A stretch of DNA of 64,000 bases from the NCBI GenBank assembly GCA_017591395.1, contig WEDG01003974.1:186001-250000 (forward strand), in the 5' to 3' direction. Position 1 is the first letter of the stretch, and every line of letters begins with the position of its first letter. The notes under the pieces were generated by a model, which was not told where the DNA came from, made no database searches, and saw only the letters and a program-made list of their open reading frames with translations. Made by a program: the position numbers and the translations under genes. Of this stretch, positions 48,001 to 61,370 are shown one piece after another. The DNA comes from Schistocephalus solidus (taxonomy: Eukaryota > Platyhelminthes > Cestoda > Diphyllobothriidea > Diphyllobothriidae).

Positions 48001-50300
48001 AACCTGAGGTATTTCTCCTTACTTATGAGGCGTATACTGAAATTCAGACTTGCAATATGTTATTCGTACCTTTTTTTTGCATAACGTGAATCGTAAAATA
48101 TCCTTTATGAATAGCGCTTGTGTTTTATTAGACAAAGAGATTGCACCTTTTAGCAGAAATGAGCATTGCATTACATTCTGACAACTTCCCAAAGTTAAAA
48201 GTTACCGTACGTGTCGTCTGCGCATCTGAGTTCGTTACCTCAAGAGATGCCAAACAATGCTTCACGTAATATGAAATTGATTTTTGTCCGACATGAGTCG
48301 TAAGATGCCTATCACGTATAAGCATTTTATTATTATCAAACACGATGTTTTATCGATTTTTAAAAATCCGATTTCCAAAGAAACATGGTTTCTTGTTTTT
48401 AACTGCAGTATTTCCGTACGATTAATAGTTTGTTTGAATTGATGATACTGCCCTGAAATTTGCAAATTCAGCCCAAGATTACGATAAAACGTCCAGCATT
48501 AAATAGGCGTGTTATATTAAAAAGTATAGAAAGAAGTTTTGGGCTGGCTAGTTTCTGCATATCAGAAGCAGAACGGTCAATACATTAGCAACTCGAGCAA
48601 TATGTCAGTTTCCCTCTGATCATTTAAAGTCATAAAAGGAAACATAGCAAAAAGGAATGCAAGCAAATGAGGTTAGTTATGCTGTGTGTGACAGAATAAT
48701 TCTAATTATATTTCGTAAAAGTTAGCTAATGGCCAATAATGAAATCTCTTTGTTTGTCATGAAAAAAGGTGAAATAAATGATGGTTTAGCAGAATACCAT
48801 AGTAAGGCCTTTTTAAAAGGAAGTTTCGTAAAAGATAACGTTTTTCAATTGTTTGAATGAATGCTATTCGTTGACCTTTTTTGTGCAAGTTAATGAACAT
48901 CAACAGTATGGTTCCATGACTGCAGGAGGTTTTGAATTTAACGAAACTGACGATAAACACAAAAGAGTACGCCCAAGCCCTCACTGTTTCTGTAAACTCT
49001 TGAGGAAGAGAACTTATTTGGAAAGCTTTAATTTCTACATCGTGCGATTTAAAGCAATTTAAATTTCGTAAAACCCGTAAGGCCTTTGTTGACATTTAAC
49101 AGATGTTCAATATTACATGGACAGCACCGTCAGCTTAAACCGCACACAAATTAGAGAAAATTAATGTTTTCTAGTATGCAAACATTTTAAGCTTAAGATA
49201 TCATTCAACAATTCCATTCAAGCTTAATTGTGGCTGCCATTATATAACCTAATGGAAATGTTTATCCATGTGATGTCTGTATAAGCCAACACAATGTAAG
49301 TACTCTTTACTTTATTCAACCACCTCTTGGACAAAAGAAGCAAGGAAATTTTATATCAAATTCTTGCAACGAATTTTTTAAACACATTACCGGACATTGC
49401 ACGCTTGCTTTTGTTTGATGCTTCAAATAACACTAATTGTTGGAGGAAATTTTATAAACATGTATAATCAAATTTTGTAAAGATTGATGTGGCAGTATCC
49501 TTTTATTTAGTTGAGCTTATGCATGGATTGGCATTAACGTCTTCTAATAAATAAGTCTCATGAGGTATTACGAATGTTTTTACATTCCCCATTATGATTT
49601 TCTTGAGAAAAGTGCTTTTATCCACGAAGTAGTTCGTTTAATACATATTCTGGATTTTCATTTCTTTGAATGTCATTCCTGAGTAATTTGCTGTTTAATG
49701 GATGCAAAATAAAATGGTTCATATTGGTTAATTAGAACATGCTGAATGTGCTAGTTAATCTATGTTTAGTTTTCATAGCGTTAACAAAAATAGGGTTCCC
49801 CATCTGTTATTATTTAAATTTCTTTTTTAATTGAATTTTAAATGCAGTAAATTGTTGAATTGTTTATGAGTAGTTAGAAAAGTATTAAAGTAGATGCATC
49901 ACAAATTTAGAACATATACTGTCTATAAGGCCCGACATACAGTTCAACTGCCTCACCGGCGTATCAATTGTATTTATTGGTCATTCGTCTTAGTTCTAAA
50001 AATACTTAGATTCCAAATCTCATTTATGTAATGAGAAGCATACTCTGATTGCAATCTCTACTATTGTCTTTGATTTTGGTCAGTAAGGTTGAAAAACCAA
50101 CTGGGCAATAAAAACTTTTTTGATACTCTTGTTAAAATGTATTCCTGACCTGGGAAAATAAAGTTTATGAACACTGATATCGTAATCAAAAATAAACAGA
50201 CAACGCGTGTCGATATTACCTGGCCAAATAAAAATATTTTTGATTACTTGGAGACACTTCACCCAGGTCAAAAGTAAAATTATAAAGGAATATCCATGAT
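39035..50300. other. unassigned AT-rich DNA
   Basis: I see no gene, tRNA or mobile-element protein in these 11 kb. Frames reach 110-112 codons (41251-41583 +, 48757-49095 -) without any motif I know. Two similar AATAAAAA.TTTTTTGAT stretches near 50107 and 50228 look like a small local duplication. Introns or exons of an unrecognised gene cannot be excluded. Confidence 0.35.
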
Positions 50301-50309
50301 GCCATGGTA

Positions 50310-50465
50310 GAAAAAAATACCAGTAAAATTATTTAGCGCATGGAATGTTCTCTTAATATAAAAAATGGTATGTTTTTGATTTATAGCGATCATTATGTTT
50401 AGGATTTTAGTCGTAGTTACAGTGATATATGACGTTTTGAACACAGGCCGCTTTTCTATATTGTT
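50310..50465 (+). repeat. end fragment of repeat R1 upstream of copy C
   Basis: GCGCATGGAATGTTCTCTTA and GACGTTTTGAACACAGGCC match the right end of copy B (27795-27910). Copy C therefore appears to be preceded by the tail of another unit, which would mean R1 can lie in tandem. Confidence 0.4.
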
Positions 50466-50874
50466 GCTTAATCGCCTATTATTATATATCTCGTTTAACG
50501 GCATACAAATATGGCATATAAACATTATTAGATCATTGAACTCAATTCTGGTAAAATCTTACATTTGTATGCAATGCGTGGCCTGCTTTAATATATCTAG
50601 ACGTAATAAGTTCAAACATGGCATTATCGCTCCCCTGGCTCTTATCATATATATAGTAGATTGCCTAACTCATGAAATGTCTATATCAGAATTTGAGGTA
50701 GTAGCAGGGCAGGTATTTAAACGTGTTAGTTCTGTATTTCGTATTAAATTGATGCCCAAAAAGCTGTTAAATAATAAAGAGTTCACTTCAGATCAGTTAA
50801 CTGATGGGCAAACGGAGCTAACTGGGGCAAAATGCGACGTTTCTTGCTATGTAGGAGTTTGCCTACGCCATTGA
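50395..50874 (+). other. 159-codon open frame in repeat R1
   Basis: The last ~58 codons (from about VVAGQVFKRVSSVF to the stop after GVCLRH) align without gaps to a minus-strand frame at 63462-63280 in copy D (LVAGQAFKGVSSVF to GVCLRQ), ending at the same stop. Substitutions do not look concentrated at third codon positions, so translation is not supported by the comparison. No domain recognised; may be the remains of an element ORF or simply non-coding repeat. Confidence 0.2.
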
Positions 50875-52550
50875 AAGCTACAGATCAAAGGATTGTGCTT
50901 TTATGCACAGTACTATAAATGAACATTTATATAAGCTTTAAACATGCGGATTATTTCCTTTCGGAGAACGGTAAATTGTGTTTTGTTTTCATGAAAATCA
51001 GGTGAATGAAAGTTTGAGAGATCACATTGTTTTCCAAAAATGAGGTCATATTTAGTTTATAAAATCATGTTTGTGAAGTTTTAGACATTTTGAACCAAAC
51101 AACGCTGTAATAAACTATTGTAAATGTACTTTTGTTTACCACACAGATAGTTAGGAACTTAAATGTGCATATATACAAGATGCGATGACACACCACAACG
51201 TTTCACTGTCACGAAGTACGTGAAGCCTGCCAAGATAATTTTGGTCTGCAGTTGACTATAAATGAATAAAGAAACTTGACACAGAAAGGACAGTAAATTG
51301 ACATTTTAGCAGAAAATATCAGTATATATTCGGCCACTCTCTTGTGTTTTCTAAATATAAGAACTAGACTGAGAAGAAAGCAAAAATATAGAAAAATGCT
51401 CCAATAGAAAGACAAAAGTAAGTTTTCAAATTTTTAACAGAAATGTTAGCCTACTTTTCAGTGAAGTCGAAAATTTGGTCAAATGGTCCCAGTTTTTCCC
51501 TGACTACACTTTAGAAAAACGTTATTTACGCAGATATTTGACAACAAATCATCTAATCAAATCGTTGTTTAATAAGTTACCTTATTATCGAAAGTTTTTT
51601 AACCAACTATATGTAGGAATGAATTTTTCCGGCTTTTCTTATGGACGTTCATTTTTCACGGCAGTGAGTTTTCATATTTATGTGAGTCTGCAAATATAAC
51701 CCAGACGGTCATCTGCATTAGAAAGAACCCCCAAAAGGTCGCTAACTGGGTAAATGCTTCTGAGAAATATATTGTTTTGAAGGTTTTACAAAACACATCC
51801 AACGGAATTTCCATTTATGGGCATTCAACCGATGTCAATGAAAATGATAAATAATTCACCCCATTTTCAAATACTGTCTGAAACTCATCATAAAAGAAAA
51901 CTCAAAATAGCTATGGAGAAATTTAACAATAGAATAGTTATCTTTAGATTCACAAAAAGGTTCATTTACTATTGCACCTGAGGATTCTATTTAATTATAG
52001 TTGTCAGTGACCTACCTGTAAACATGTGAGCTTAACAAACATTTTATTCCTGTGCCGATCCCATCGGGGCAATCAAGTGAAAATCTACTTGCCTTGGTCA
52101 AAAGAATCTAAGAGAATGTAAAAATTGAAGAAAAACTACTTATTCTCATTAAACAGTTTTGGAATATACTCTAACATGTAAGGCAGCTTGATGAAGGCCA
52201 TACTTTACGTTGCACTTTTTCTAGAGGAATATTTTTGTGCAAAACTCTGAAAAAGACTATTTCGAAAAGAAATTCGTCTTTCTCTGCTTTATGTTCTCGT
52301 TTAATTGCCTGGACAGTTTTCCTATATATTTAAAAATTCAGTTTACGTAACTAGGTCAATTTTTAACATTATCCTAATCCATAACTTTTCTTAAAAAACT
52401 TAGTTTTTCTAGGCAATAAAATATTATTTTGTAAACCACAACATGCCTTATTTTTTCTTACGATCGGTTCTTTATTGATGTAAAACTTTGGTGCACACAG
52501 CGTGCGCTGATTTCGCGTTACGGGCCATAACTCTTGAGTTAGGGCAGCGT
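50640..52550 (+). repeat. 2-kb interspersed repeat R1, copy C
   Basis: Aligns in order with copy A (11125-12790) and with the reverse complement of copy D (61370-63510). It contains GATAGTTAGGAACTTAAATG at 51146, GGAATGAATTTTTCCGGCTT at 51618 and GGGCCATAACTCTTGAG at 52522. The right end runs into (TA)n, as in copy A. Confidence 0.7.
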
Positions 52551-52555
52551 TTGTA

Positions 52556-52597
52556 AATATATATACATATACATATATATATATATATATATATATT
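52556..52597. repeat. (TA)n microsatellite
   Basis: TA/CATA repeats between the right end of R1 copy C and a minus-oriented PLE 3' end (TGTTAATAGAAGTGAAG). Confidence 0.9.
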
Positions 52598-52770
52598 GTT
52601 AATAGAAGTGAAGACGCCTGTCACGGACGTAAATTAGAAAAATATGCCATGTTTGGAACCATAGTTGTAGTATTTTGACGTTTTAAAAGCTGACGAGATT
52701 CCATCGTCGGAAGTGAGTATTGCTTATTGGTTTTACCTATTCAGTCGGATTGGCGTGGAGGAGTGGCCAG
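52598..52770 (-). mobile_element. Penelope-like element 3'-end fragment
   Basis: TTAATAGAAGTGAAGACG, TATTTTGACGTTTTAAAAGC and GAGATTCCATCGTCGGAAG correspond to 15070-15190 in the same orientation; minus-strand translation TSDDGISSAFKTS parallels TSDDGILFDFETS there. It is oriented opposite to the PLE coding remnant that follows at 53405, so the locus holds two fragments, or one element with an inverted terminal repeat, a layout known for PLEs. Confidence 0.6.
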
Positions 52771-53400
52771 CGTTGGGGTGTAGATCGACAATCATCGTGC
52801 TACGTGCTGAGGAGGGTGGTTTTAGACTTCCGTGGTCATCTTTCGTCTGTGCACAGGGCTTTTTGTGGACAAGAGGAGTAAGGGAGATGGGTTGTTCTCA
52901 GTCTCTTAAGGGGCCCTGTTTCGCATGTAAGCGGCAATCGTCACTAACCTCATCGAGCGCAGCTGTCGTCGCAGGCTAATAATCCTGTTGGCAATCACTT
53001 AAAGTCTGTTTACACACATATGATTTCATCAACCCTGCTGGATGTTGGCGTCTCACAAATTGGCCCACTGTCATTGGAAGTATTCGTCACGCGAGCCCTC
53101 CCCACGTGACCAATTTTCGTACTCAGCTGTTGCCTGAACAGAATACGGCAAGGGAGGGTCATTGGGTTTTTTAATGTCCTGTGGACATGAGAATTGTGGG
53201 TCAGTTAACTGCTTGAGAGCAAGTAATTTGAGCTGGCCGAGAGGCTGAAACAGAGACACTTCTTCCAGCTACCAAAATTCTGCCAAAAGCTGAACTTCAC
53301 TCTCAAAGAGAACGTACGAGCAGGTCAGCGAGGACGCCAAATGGGATCATTGAGGTAGTTTTCAAAATAGTAGAGACATTATCTTCAAACAAAACAAGCT
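52770..53400. other. unassigned, between two PLE fragments
   Basis: Frames of 88 (52713-52979 +) and 62 codons (53071-53259 -) are not recognised. Position suggests PLE terminal or untranslated sequence. Confidence 0.3.
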
Positions 53401-53403
53401 AAG

Positions 53404-54290
53404 TTCTATACTCGATATTACAAGGATACCTTCTTCATCGTTGGGCAGGAAATTGTCAGAAAATTCCTTTAGAGCCTGAAGTCTGTTTTCCCTGACATTC
53501 AGTTAACGCTAGACGCGAAATTCAACAAAGAACTGCCGTTTCTAGACGTTCTTCTGCCTCGAAAACAAAACTGGAACATAAAAACGTGAGTGTATAGGAA
53601 TTTTATTCAACCCCCCATTATGCCATGAACACAATTGTATTCAAAAGCTATACAGAAACGCAGAAACATACTGAAGGGAGCCAGGCCATAACAAAACAGA
53701 ATTAAGATACTCCAAACGCCTCTTTCTGCCTAATGTATATCCCCGCAACTTCATCGCACGCAACAGGCCACCGAAGTCAAGTCGGGTACCAGCTACCCAA
53801 CAGACAAAAACGTGGTGAGCGTTTTCATATATTGATGGCGTTTTGGAGGCAGTCTCCCGTCTTTCAAGGCCACTGGGGATTAGCATCGCCTACTGGCTGC
53901 AGGCAACCAATCAAAATCTTGTTATGAGACTTAAGGGCCTCCTGCTCCGAGGTGCCAGATTCAGTTTACCTCCAATGCAGTTAACTGTACTCGTGAGACC
54001 GGGAAACGACAACAAAACAGAATCGGAGAATACATGAGGACAGTAAGAACGATGGACTCGATGTCTTTGATGGCTAAAAACTGAGCAGACTATATGAATA
54101 TTTTCGCATTCTAGAATGAATAAATTGTGGGTCAGAGAAATAACCGTGTAGACAGGGAAACAAACGAGGTCCGTCACACGGGAACACTCTCCATCAATCA
54201 CTGTGTGGCGCATCCTATGACCTTCGAAGCCCTCCGGACGCAACGCAAAGCACCAAAGAACAACGGCCAACATGGATCGTAGGTGCATCT
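53404..54290 (+). pseudogene. Penelope-like element RT C-terminus + GIY-YIG endonuclease, broken
   Basis: Plus-strand translation gives RYYKDTFFIV (RT motif C, usually YVDDTF; the first catalytic Asp is Lys), a stop, SVFPDIQLTLDAKFNKELPF then LDV, NVYPRNFIARNRPP (53732 on), a stop after TKTW, FSYIDGVLEAVSRLSRPLGI, NLVMRLKGLLLRG, then in another frame TRETGKRQQNRIGEYMRTVR with MDSMSL (GIY-YIG core), and RVDRETNEVRHTGTLSINH with FEALRTQR (54148-54250). The order matches the PLE at 15690-16342, and the connector (NVYPRNFIARNR vs NGYPRSFIERSR) shows the two belong to related lineages. Stops, frameshifts and the missing Asp make it inactive. The VYxxxC half of the nuclease motif is eroded. Confidence 0.85.
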
Positions 54291-54299
54291 GAACATATC

Positions 54300-54700
54300 A
54301 ATAAGTCCATTTCGGACACACATGTAAACGCAACGCAATTCGGACCCAACGAAGGAGCAGTTATCACCTCAACCAGCTGATCCACTTATCTGATAGGTGA
54401 GAAAACAGGTTGCGATATTAAGCAAGATTACCAGCCGGCACTGACAGTTACGGTCAATGGGCTTACAGGCACATACTGCTAACGTGCGAGCCATGGCCTC
54501 TGACGAGACTGAGAAAATCCCAGCGCCTTGCCTCCTACGTTCACCAGGGGAACAGGCGAAAGATAACCTCCGAAGTTTAGACCCCGCCCTCCTAATTAAG
54601 CAGCACGATGAGTGAGGATCACTAACCCCAACCCGGCCCCTCCCCCATATCAAGCTACCTGTCATCCCTTAAAAGTACTACGATGCGCGGTACTACATCC
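54300..54700 (+). other. possible PLE 3' flank
   Basis: Continues the GC-richer composition of the preceding PLE remnant and ends sharply at AT-rich DNA near 54700, so it is probably the element's 3' untranslated part. A 98-codon minus frame (54369-54665) is not recognised. Confidence 0.3.
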
Positions 54701-57700
54701 CCTAGGACGATGGGATTTTTTGTTTTTGAAACTTTAAGTTAACAAATCAATGTTTTCCAAATCACCTTTTCTTCTATTATAGATATATGCTAAACCTTAA
54801 TATCCCTGTCAACGCACATTAAATTCTTTCGGATACTCGTAAAACTTAACTGAAAAAAACACTCTCAAATATACAGAAGAAAACAATAAATAAAAGTAAA
54901 TATACTAGTTTTTTAGTAAACCATGAAGACACAGCCATAACAAATGAACAAATATATTTTCAAGTGAATTTTAGAACGAGTGACCACACACATTTTACAA
55001 TGTCCAGTTCATGTTTATAAAATACACATTGCTTAATGAAAATCAATTGGCCAATAATAAAAATCCCCCTGAGGTTTGATTAAGAAATAAAAAACCCTCT
55101 TTCTTTCAAATACCCGCAGAAGGTGCCCTAGGGCAAACTCGCGAGTTATGAATGGCACGAAAAACGAACTGTGAATTGTCGAAAGATTATGTTAAGCTGT
55201 GCACTTCCTACATTCGATGTAGATAACCTAACGGTAGAATTTGAGAGCAAATAAATGATTGAAAGGTCCCATTAACTTTTCCACCATTTTTCTATATAAA
55301 GTTGCCTCACCTCACCGTCAGATAATATTAATCGACCTTAAATAACTGCTAATTTTAATATGGCTTTTTGTCAAAAGAACCTAAAGCCACCTTAATTTAT
55401 CAAAAAGACATCTTACGTTCTGCCCTTGTAAAAATATTATTAAGGAAAACGATAGAAGTATGGCTGGATCCTGTGTTTATACATGCTTCTTATGGTCTTC
55501 AGGTATATAATGACACGTTTCAGTCTGTCAAATCAACTTCACTCAGGTGTGTGCATAACAAATATTCACACGCAGTTCAGATATCTAAGTCATAGTGTGC
55601 TTTCGTTCGCTTACCGTATCTTACAACGGAAATAGATTTGTCTTGCGAAGACTTGGGTACTACTGTGGGTAACATCAGTCGTGTGGCTGCTAAACTTGAC
55701 GACAAGAGGGGAAAACGTTAAGTTATTCAAACAGTTCCATAAGTTAAGCTTCCCTTTTGCAGCGCCAGTGCGCTGCACTCGAGATCTAAGACAGGTTTCT
55801 AGTTACCGCCCACGGAACTGAGTGCATTCTGACTATTTTGTTGACCGCTGTCATAAAAAAACTTCCCTTCCTTAGTGTCTTGTGGAGCTCCCAGTTTACC
55901 GACTATTTAGGCTCTTCTTTTATCGAAAAGACACGCCAAACTGTGTGCAAAACTTGTACAACCGCATGCACTAGGAAATGGGGAAGAGATGCCTATCTAC
56001 CCCAAGGCTATTTATAAGCGCACTATTTTGCACTCTTCCAGACGGAGCAAACGAACAGCGCACATGCGGTGGATGTCGTCAGTAACAAAACTGTACTTCA
56101 AATTGACGAAAAAGTATCAAAATGGTGATATAATTACGCAATCATCGACAAGGTTGTTGATGAGCTTTCCGCTATTACATTAATTACGAGCGTCTGTAAT
56201 AAATAAGGGACGGCTGATTTTCGGTAGATATGGTACTTACTAACAACTTAACCGCTTTTTGTGTCCTACAGATTTGAAAAACATGACTAGGATGATCAAA
56301 ACGTGAAGTAAGTCAAAAGGTTGATTTTTGTCTTCTGTGTTAGCAAAAATTATCAAGATACAGATAATTGACGTAGCTATGGGCAGGAGAACAGGTTCAA
56401 ACTCAGCTCACATTTTTTAACCTAGACTTTTACGCGACAACTGGCCCAACATTTGCATCTAATTACGTTCCACAGAAAACAGATGCATCATTTTTTCGCT
56501 GTTTTCCTCAAAACAAGATCGGGTGACTGCAACTAAAACCTCCGGACTGATAGATGCAAAATCAAAATTACCTTTGAGAGGGAGGTGAACGATGTGCTGT
56601 CCTTCCAAGACGATTGCCGGCAAAAACCTACATCAAACTCCACTCAGAGATCAGTTTCTCAGAAAACTTAATGGAATGGAGATGGAGTAGAATACCCCAC
56701 GGTGAGACGCCGGATAATGCGGCACAGCAGCCAGAGGTCCTGGCGGCTGGTAGATCCAAGCCGGAGTGTGACGCGTTGGCAGACACAAACAAACGTGACA
56801 GAACAGGCGATGGGCGGAAGTGGCGGTTGCGAACAAAGCAGTAGCATACAATGCACAGCCAGTTCTGATAGACCCGGAACAATGCAGCTTATGAAATATT
56901 ATAAGAGCCTAGTGTATGGTTCCGTAGTTGCTGAAGATATGTTGACGTAAAAACTACTCTAATTGTAAGAAAAACTACATACCTCTCCCTTCGAACGCTT
57001 CCTGTTCTTCTGAATTACTACCTGGGAAGCGTATCTTCTCTACTTTTAATAGATAGGACAGAACATGCACAGTGTGAGTTTTGATCTGAATAAGGGATAA
57101 CGAAGTTTATCTTCCGCTTGCTCCTTTGAACTGCCGGTCTTCACTCCCCAGATGCAAGCAATGATGAGATTAATTTCCTTACGGATCTTCTGCTTATAAA
57201 TAGGTAGTCACAAGGTTTATAAATAACTAACGATAACCCAAAAAATACCCCAACTGAAATATCCAAACAAAAAACTTGTCCATCCCACTGTAAAGAGTAA
57301 GGATATTTCAAACGGGATAAATCAGTCTCAACTGTATGGTTTAAAACGTCGACATATATGCTTACTTTGCGTTCTTTTCTACCAAATCGGATATTTTGAT
57401 TAAAATTAATTAATATTTCTGACCTGAGCAAGCCACACCAAATGGTATTTTGGAGTTTTCAGGCAGTTATAATCGCGAATACAATAAAAGGCAGGCAGAG
57501 GCAATTAGAAACTTGTTAAGCTAAAGATATGACTAAGTGGCTACTGTTAGCAGAAATTCAATCCTTTAGTGCCTAGTTGCCACGTGACGAATCAAACACC
57601 GGCACAACTACACGTCTTGCATCTAGGGACGACCAGACATCTAATGCAGATGAGAAAGCCAGAAATCTGTAAGCACTTGGATGGTGTGATTCAATTCACG

Positions 57701-60700
57701 CTTACGCGGTTAGAGGTTGCAGGCAAAATAAGTTCACACATCGCCCTTTCCCCAAAAAACGGAGTAATGTTCCACACAACATCCACAATTTGGCTTAAAG
57801 AACCTTTGTTGTTAACAAACTTCATCACCTTCGCCTAACAACTTCCAGTTCCGCACCCTACCAACCCACATATTTAACCAACAATCCCGAAGTTTATGGA
57901 CTTATCCGTTTGACTGTCCTGAGATGCATTCGAAATAACCCGCTAATTACATTAATACGCATGGAAATGTCGCAACTAAAGACGATATTAAGAACTTTTG
58001 AACATTATTAATTTTTGGAATTTGTATTTTACAGTCTCCTTGTTCAAAGTGATATCGAAAAAACACTGTTTTAACTATTAATTTGTGACAAACGAATGCA
58101 AACAAGGACGCCTTTTGGTAAACTATGCTGAGAGCTTAAGTAAAAATGCCGCTTACCTGCGTAAATTAGTCATTGTGTTCGCGTAATGTTTCTGTAAAGT
58201 AATTAATTTATAAAATTGAAATTATGTTTATGGTTGGACACTGGCAACAGCTAAAGCTCGGGTTCCTTATGAAGGCGTTTATGATTATGTAAAATCTTTT
58301 TATTTTAAAAATATATTCGTTCAGACCTCTAACTTTAAGGAAGTTAATAGGGCTACCCTTATTTTTGAAATGTCCTAAACATTTTCCTAAAATGTGAAAG
58401 ACTGTGCAATGGTTTCTTTTATCAACACCATCATACTGTATAACTATCTCTGAAATTTTTCTTAAAAATGTAATGTAAATATTGAGAGGAACTGCAAGAT
58501 TTAGAATGGATATAAGTTTTCTCGCTTACCCATCGTGACCTAAGTCATAAAGGATTACTTAAGTGATGTTTAAACCCTTGATGCATAATTCCAGAGGGAT
58601 AGTTAGCATACCTAGACAAAAACTTCCTTTTCTAGAGGAGATTAGTTGCATTGGTGTGGGATGCCTGTAATCTTTATGATATGATACTGACCAGATGAGC
58701 AATAAACTAAGTTGGCGAAAATTATTTGAAGATTGTTCGTTATAAAATATGTTTTTGCAAAAAGTAGTTTATCAGAAATCAAAAAGGAAAGCAAGTATAC
58801 AAAGAATTAAAGGCACTGATATGGCCTTAGAAAACATTAAATTATACTTTTATGAAGGCAATACTAAAAGTTATCAGCAAAATTAGGCAGCTGCTTATTG
58901 TATTGAGGAACAGATAATTTCTACTAGCTAGAAAAAAACATGGAATGCAATAAAAAATTCCTTAACGGAAGAGCAACCGCAGATTAGATTTTTACTGGAC
59001 CTGATGCATTTGGTTCGAAGTGACAATGCACTTTGAAAAAACAAAAAAACGATGACCTAAGTTACCCCTTAAAGGAGTAAGATGTAACCATTTATCTGTC
59101 TGCTTCCTGATTGTAACGATTCAATTTTTGTGTTTGTAGAAAATAGCAATATTTAGCACGGTATTATTTATTTCTTTAGTGCTTGTATTCTAAAGCCATT
59201 AATATTGCTTCTCACATGGTTTTCAGGTTTTGCTGATTTGTTGTCGACGATTTAATATACATTGCGTAATTATTCCTAACAAAAATCCTATAATCGCATT
59301 AACGCAAACATTTCACGAACCCTTTCAACTTCAATGCGTTTGTGCATATCTTTTATCATTTAAAGTGTGAACAACCACATTCATTTATCTTAAAATCACC
59401 GAATAGAACTTTTATCGGAAAAATGTCATTTATTAATAAAGTTAACAATTCAAAACCATTATTTGTATGCAAATTTAATTATTTTTGAAATTTGGAATGC
59501 AGAATAAAACTTTGGCCAGCTTGAATCCTGACGGACATTTATAGATCTGTTTTGAGTCCAGGCAAGCGTTTGGCACGGCTTAGATGAGAGGAGCGTTTAT
59601 TTTCATCTTCAATTGGGATCAACGTTAGGCAACGCATACCTGTGGAAAATGAACGTACATTATATTACAATAAATGTGAAACGCCTTAACCCAACACCTA
59701 TAGTCCCAACTTGGATGTTTTTGAATCGGCGTGATAACTTTAAGTTCCCCAGAACTGAGGGACAGGATGCTATGGTCCATTTTTATCGCCGCTTTCATCC
59801 AAACCAAACCTGTTTTCTGGCGCTGTTACGTTGACGTCAGGTTTTCTAGCCTCAAAAAGCATGCTGCAGTCAGGAAGACCTACAATACCAAAATGAAAGT
59901 TAATTGCCGAATTAACGGTTAGTCAAACTTGGTTTTATCCTGATTCATTTCTAGAGAGCACCACATTTGCATCCTAACGTGCTAGATATACATTTGATTT
60001 GTGAGGAATTAGATAGAATTGGTTTGCAGAAGTTTCATGCAAACCTTTGAGCGAAAAGTGGAAGTTTTTACAATAAGAATTCATAAATATGCGCTGTTTA
60101 TTAATAAGTCTTTTCGATTAATTGAAAATGATCAAGTTGGCGGTAAGTATTCCAAATTGTAACTTAACAAAAACGGCTGAGGTTTGTTAATGATCAAAAA
60201 GACTGCATATAGACACCAATTCATCCTTCACTAAGCTTGATAGTTTATCTTAGTGTAACTGCACACAGAGTTTTGAGTGTTGGTAGCACTCATAAGCTCT
60301 ATCAATATAATTTGAAAAATTGGTAACGGTAGATTACAATCAGCACCAAGAAATCCAGAAACACCCCTGCTAGTGTAATCTGGAAGCGGTCGTAATATGG
60401 GACTGACAGCGGTAATATAAGGTGTATACGGCTCTTGAAAAATTGCATGCAGTGTTCTATCTGCTTTTTGAATTCACAAATGCAATAGTGTGTATCTGGT
60501 ATAAAGACTGCAAGGCTTTGATAACCGTAGTGGAAAGGGGCTTGAAAGCCCTGAGGGACTTCATTGCTGGCTTCACCCGCACAGACTTCGATAGAATCCT
60601 ATTGCTTTGACATCGGTGTAAATATGATGATTGTTCTCGCGTGAATAATTCACGAGTTGCACATGTTTCCACCGTGGAGCATAAAGCAATACACAAGCTT

Positions 60701-61370
60701 GAGGGTTTTACCTTTTTTTGGTGCTGTAGGCAGCCTACCGTTATCAAATAATTGCATCTGAAATGCACGATCATCTTAATAAACGCAAAAAGCAACTTAG
60801 AGTTGTTTTCAGTCTGAAGACGGATAATTATATTCATTCGTAAACGTATGCTTATGCCAGACAGAATAGATCATCAGTTCACTTACTTAACTACGCTGTG
60901 GCTCGATTATGTATCCTCTTGACAAGACAGGGGAATAGTATCGCCCTGTAATTCACGTAAATGTGTGCTTAATTCCAGGCAAATTTTATTTAAGCTCACA
61001 GTTTCGTTTTGGTTGGCCTGTTGTTATAATTCAGAGTTGGGTAAGTATTAAGAATGGAACAAGGGACTATGTAACATGCTACCTGTATTTCGTAGATTTT
61101 CATATTTTCCGGTCCTGTTGGGGGCCAAATAAATGACTTGCACCTTGAAAGCCTACAGAAGCTGTCCTCATTCATGAAATCTGATGTATTTCTGGAGTTA
61201 CGGCCCTTTACGCAATTTTATCGCACGCTGTGTTCACCAAAGGTTAGCATCAATATAGAACCAATCGTTAGGAAAAATAAGGCATGTTGTGGTGTAAAAA
61301 TTAATATAACATTGTCTTGAATTACTTATTTTATTTAGAAAAGGTGCGGATTAAGAAAATGTAAAACATT
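54700..61370. other. unassigned AT-rich DNA
   Basis: No gene or element recognised. A more balanced patch at 56580-56880 is open in both strands in several frames (62-84 codons), again more like composition than coding. Frames elsewhere reach 126 codons (60457-60837 -), without motifs I know. Confidence 0.35.

Noticed and set aside
52690..52712. CTGACGA in the PLE 3' end as a PLE-encoded hammerhead
   Set aside because: It fits CUGANGA, but the sequence after it has only a 2-bp stem II and no GAA plus stem III in a workable position, and the matching site at 15150-15190 lacks the motif.
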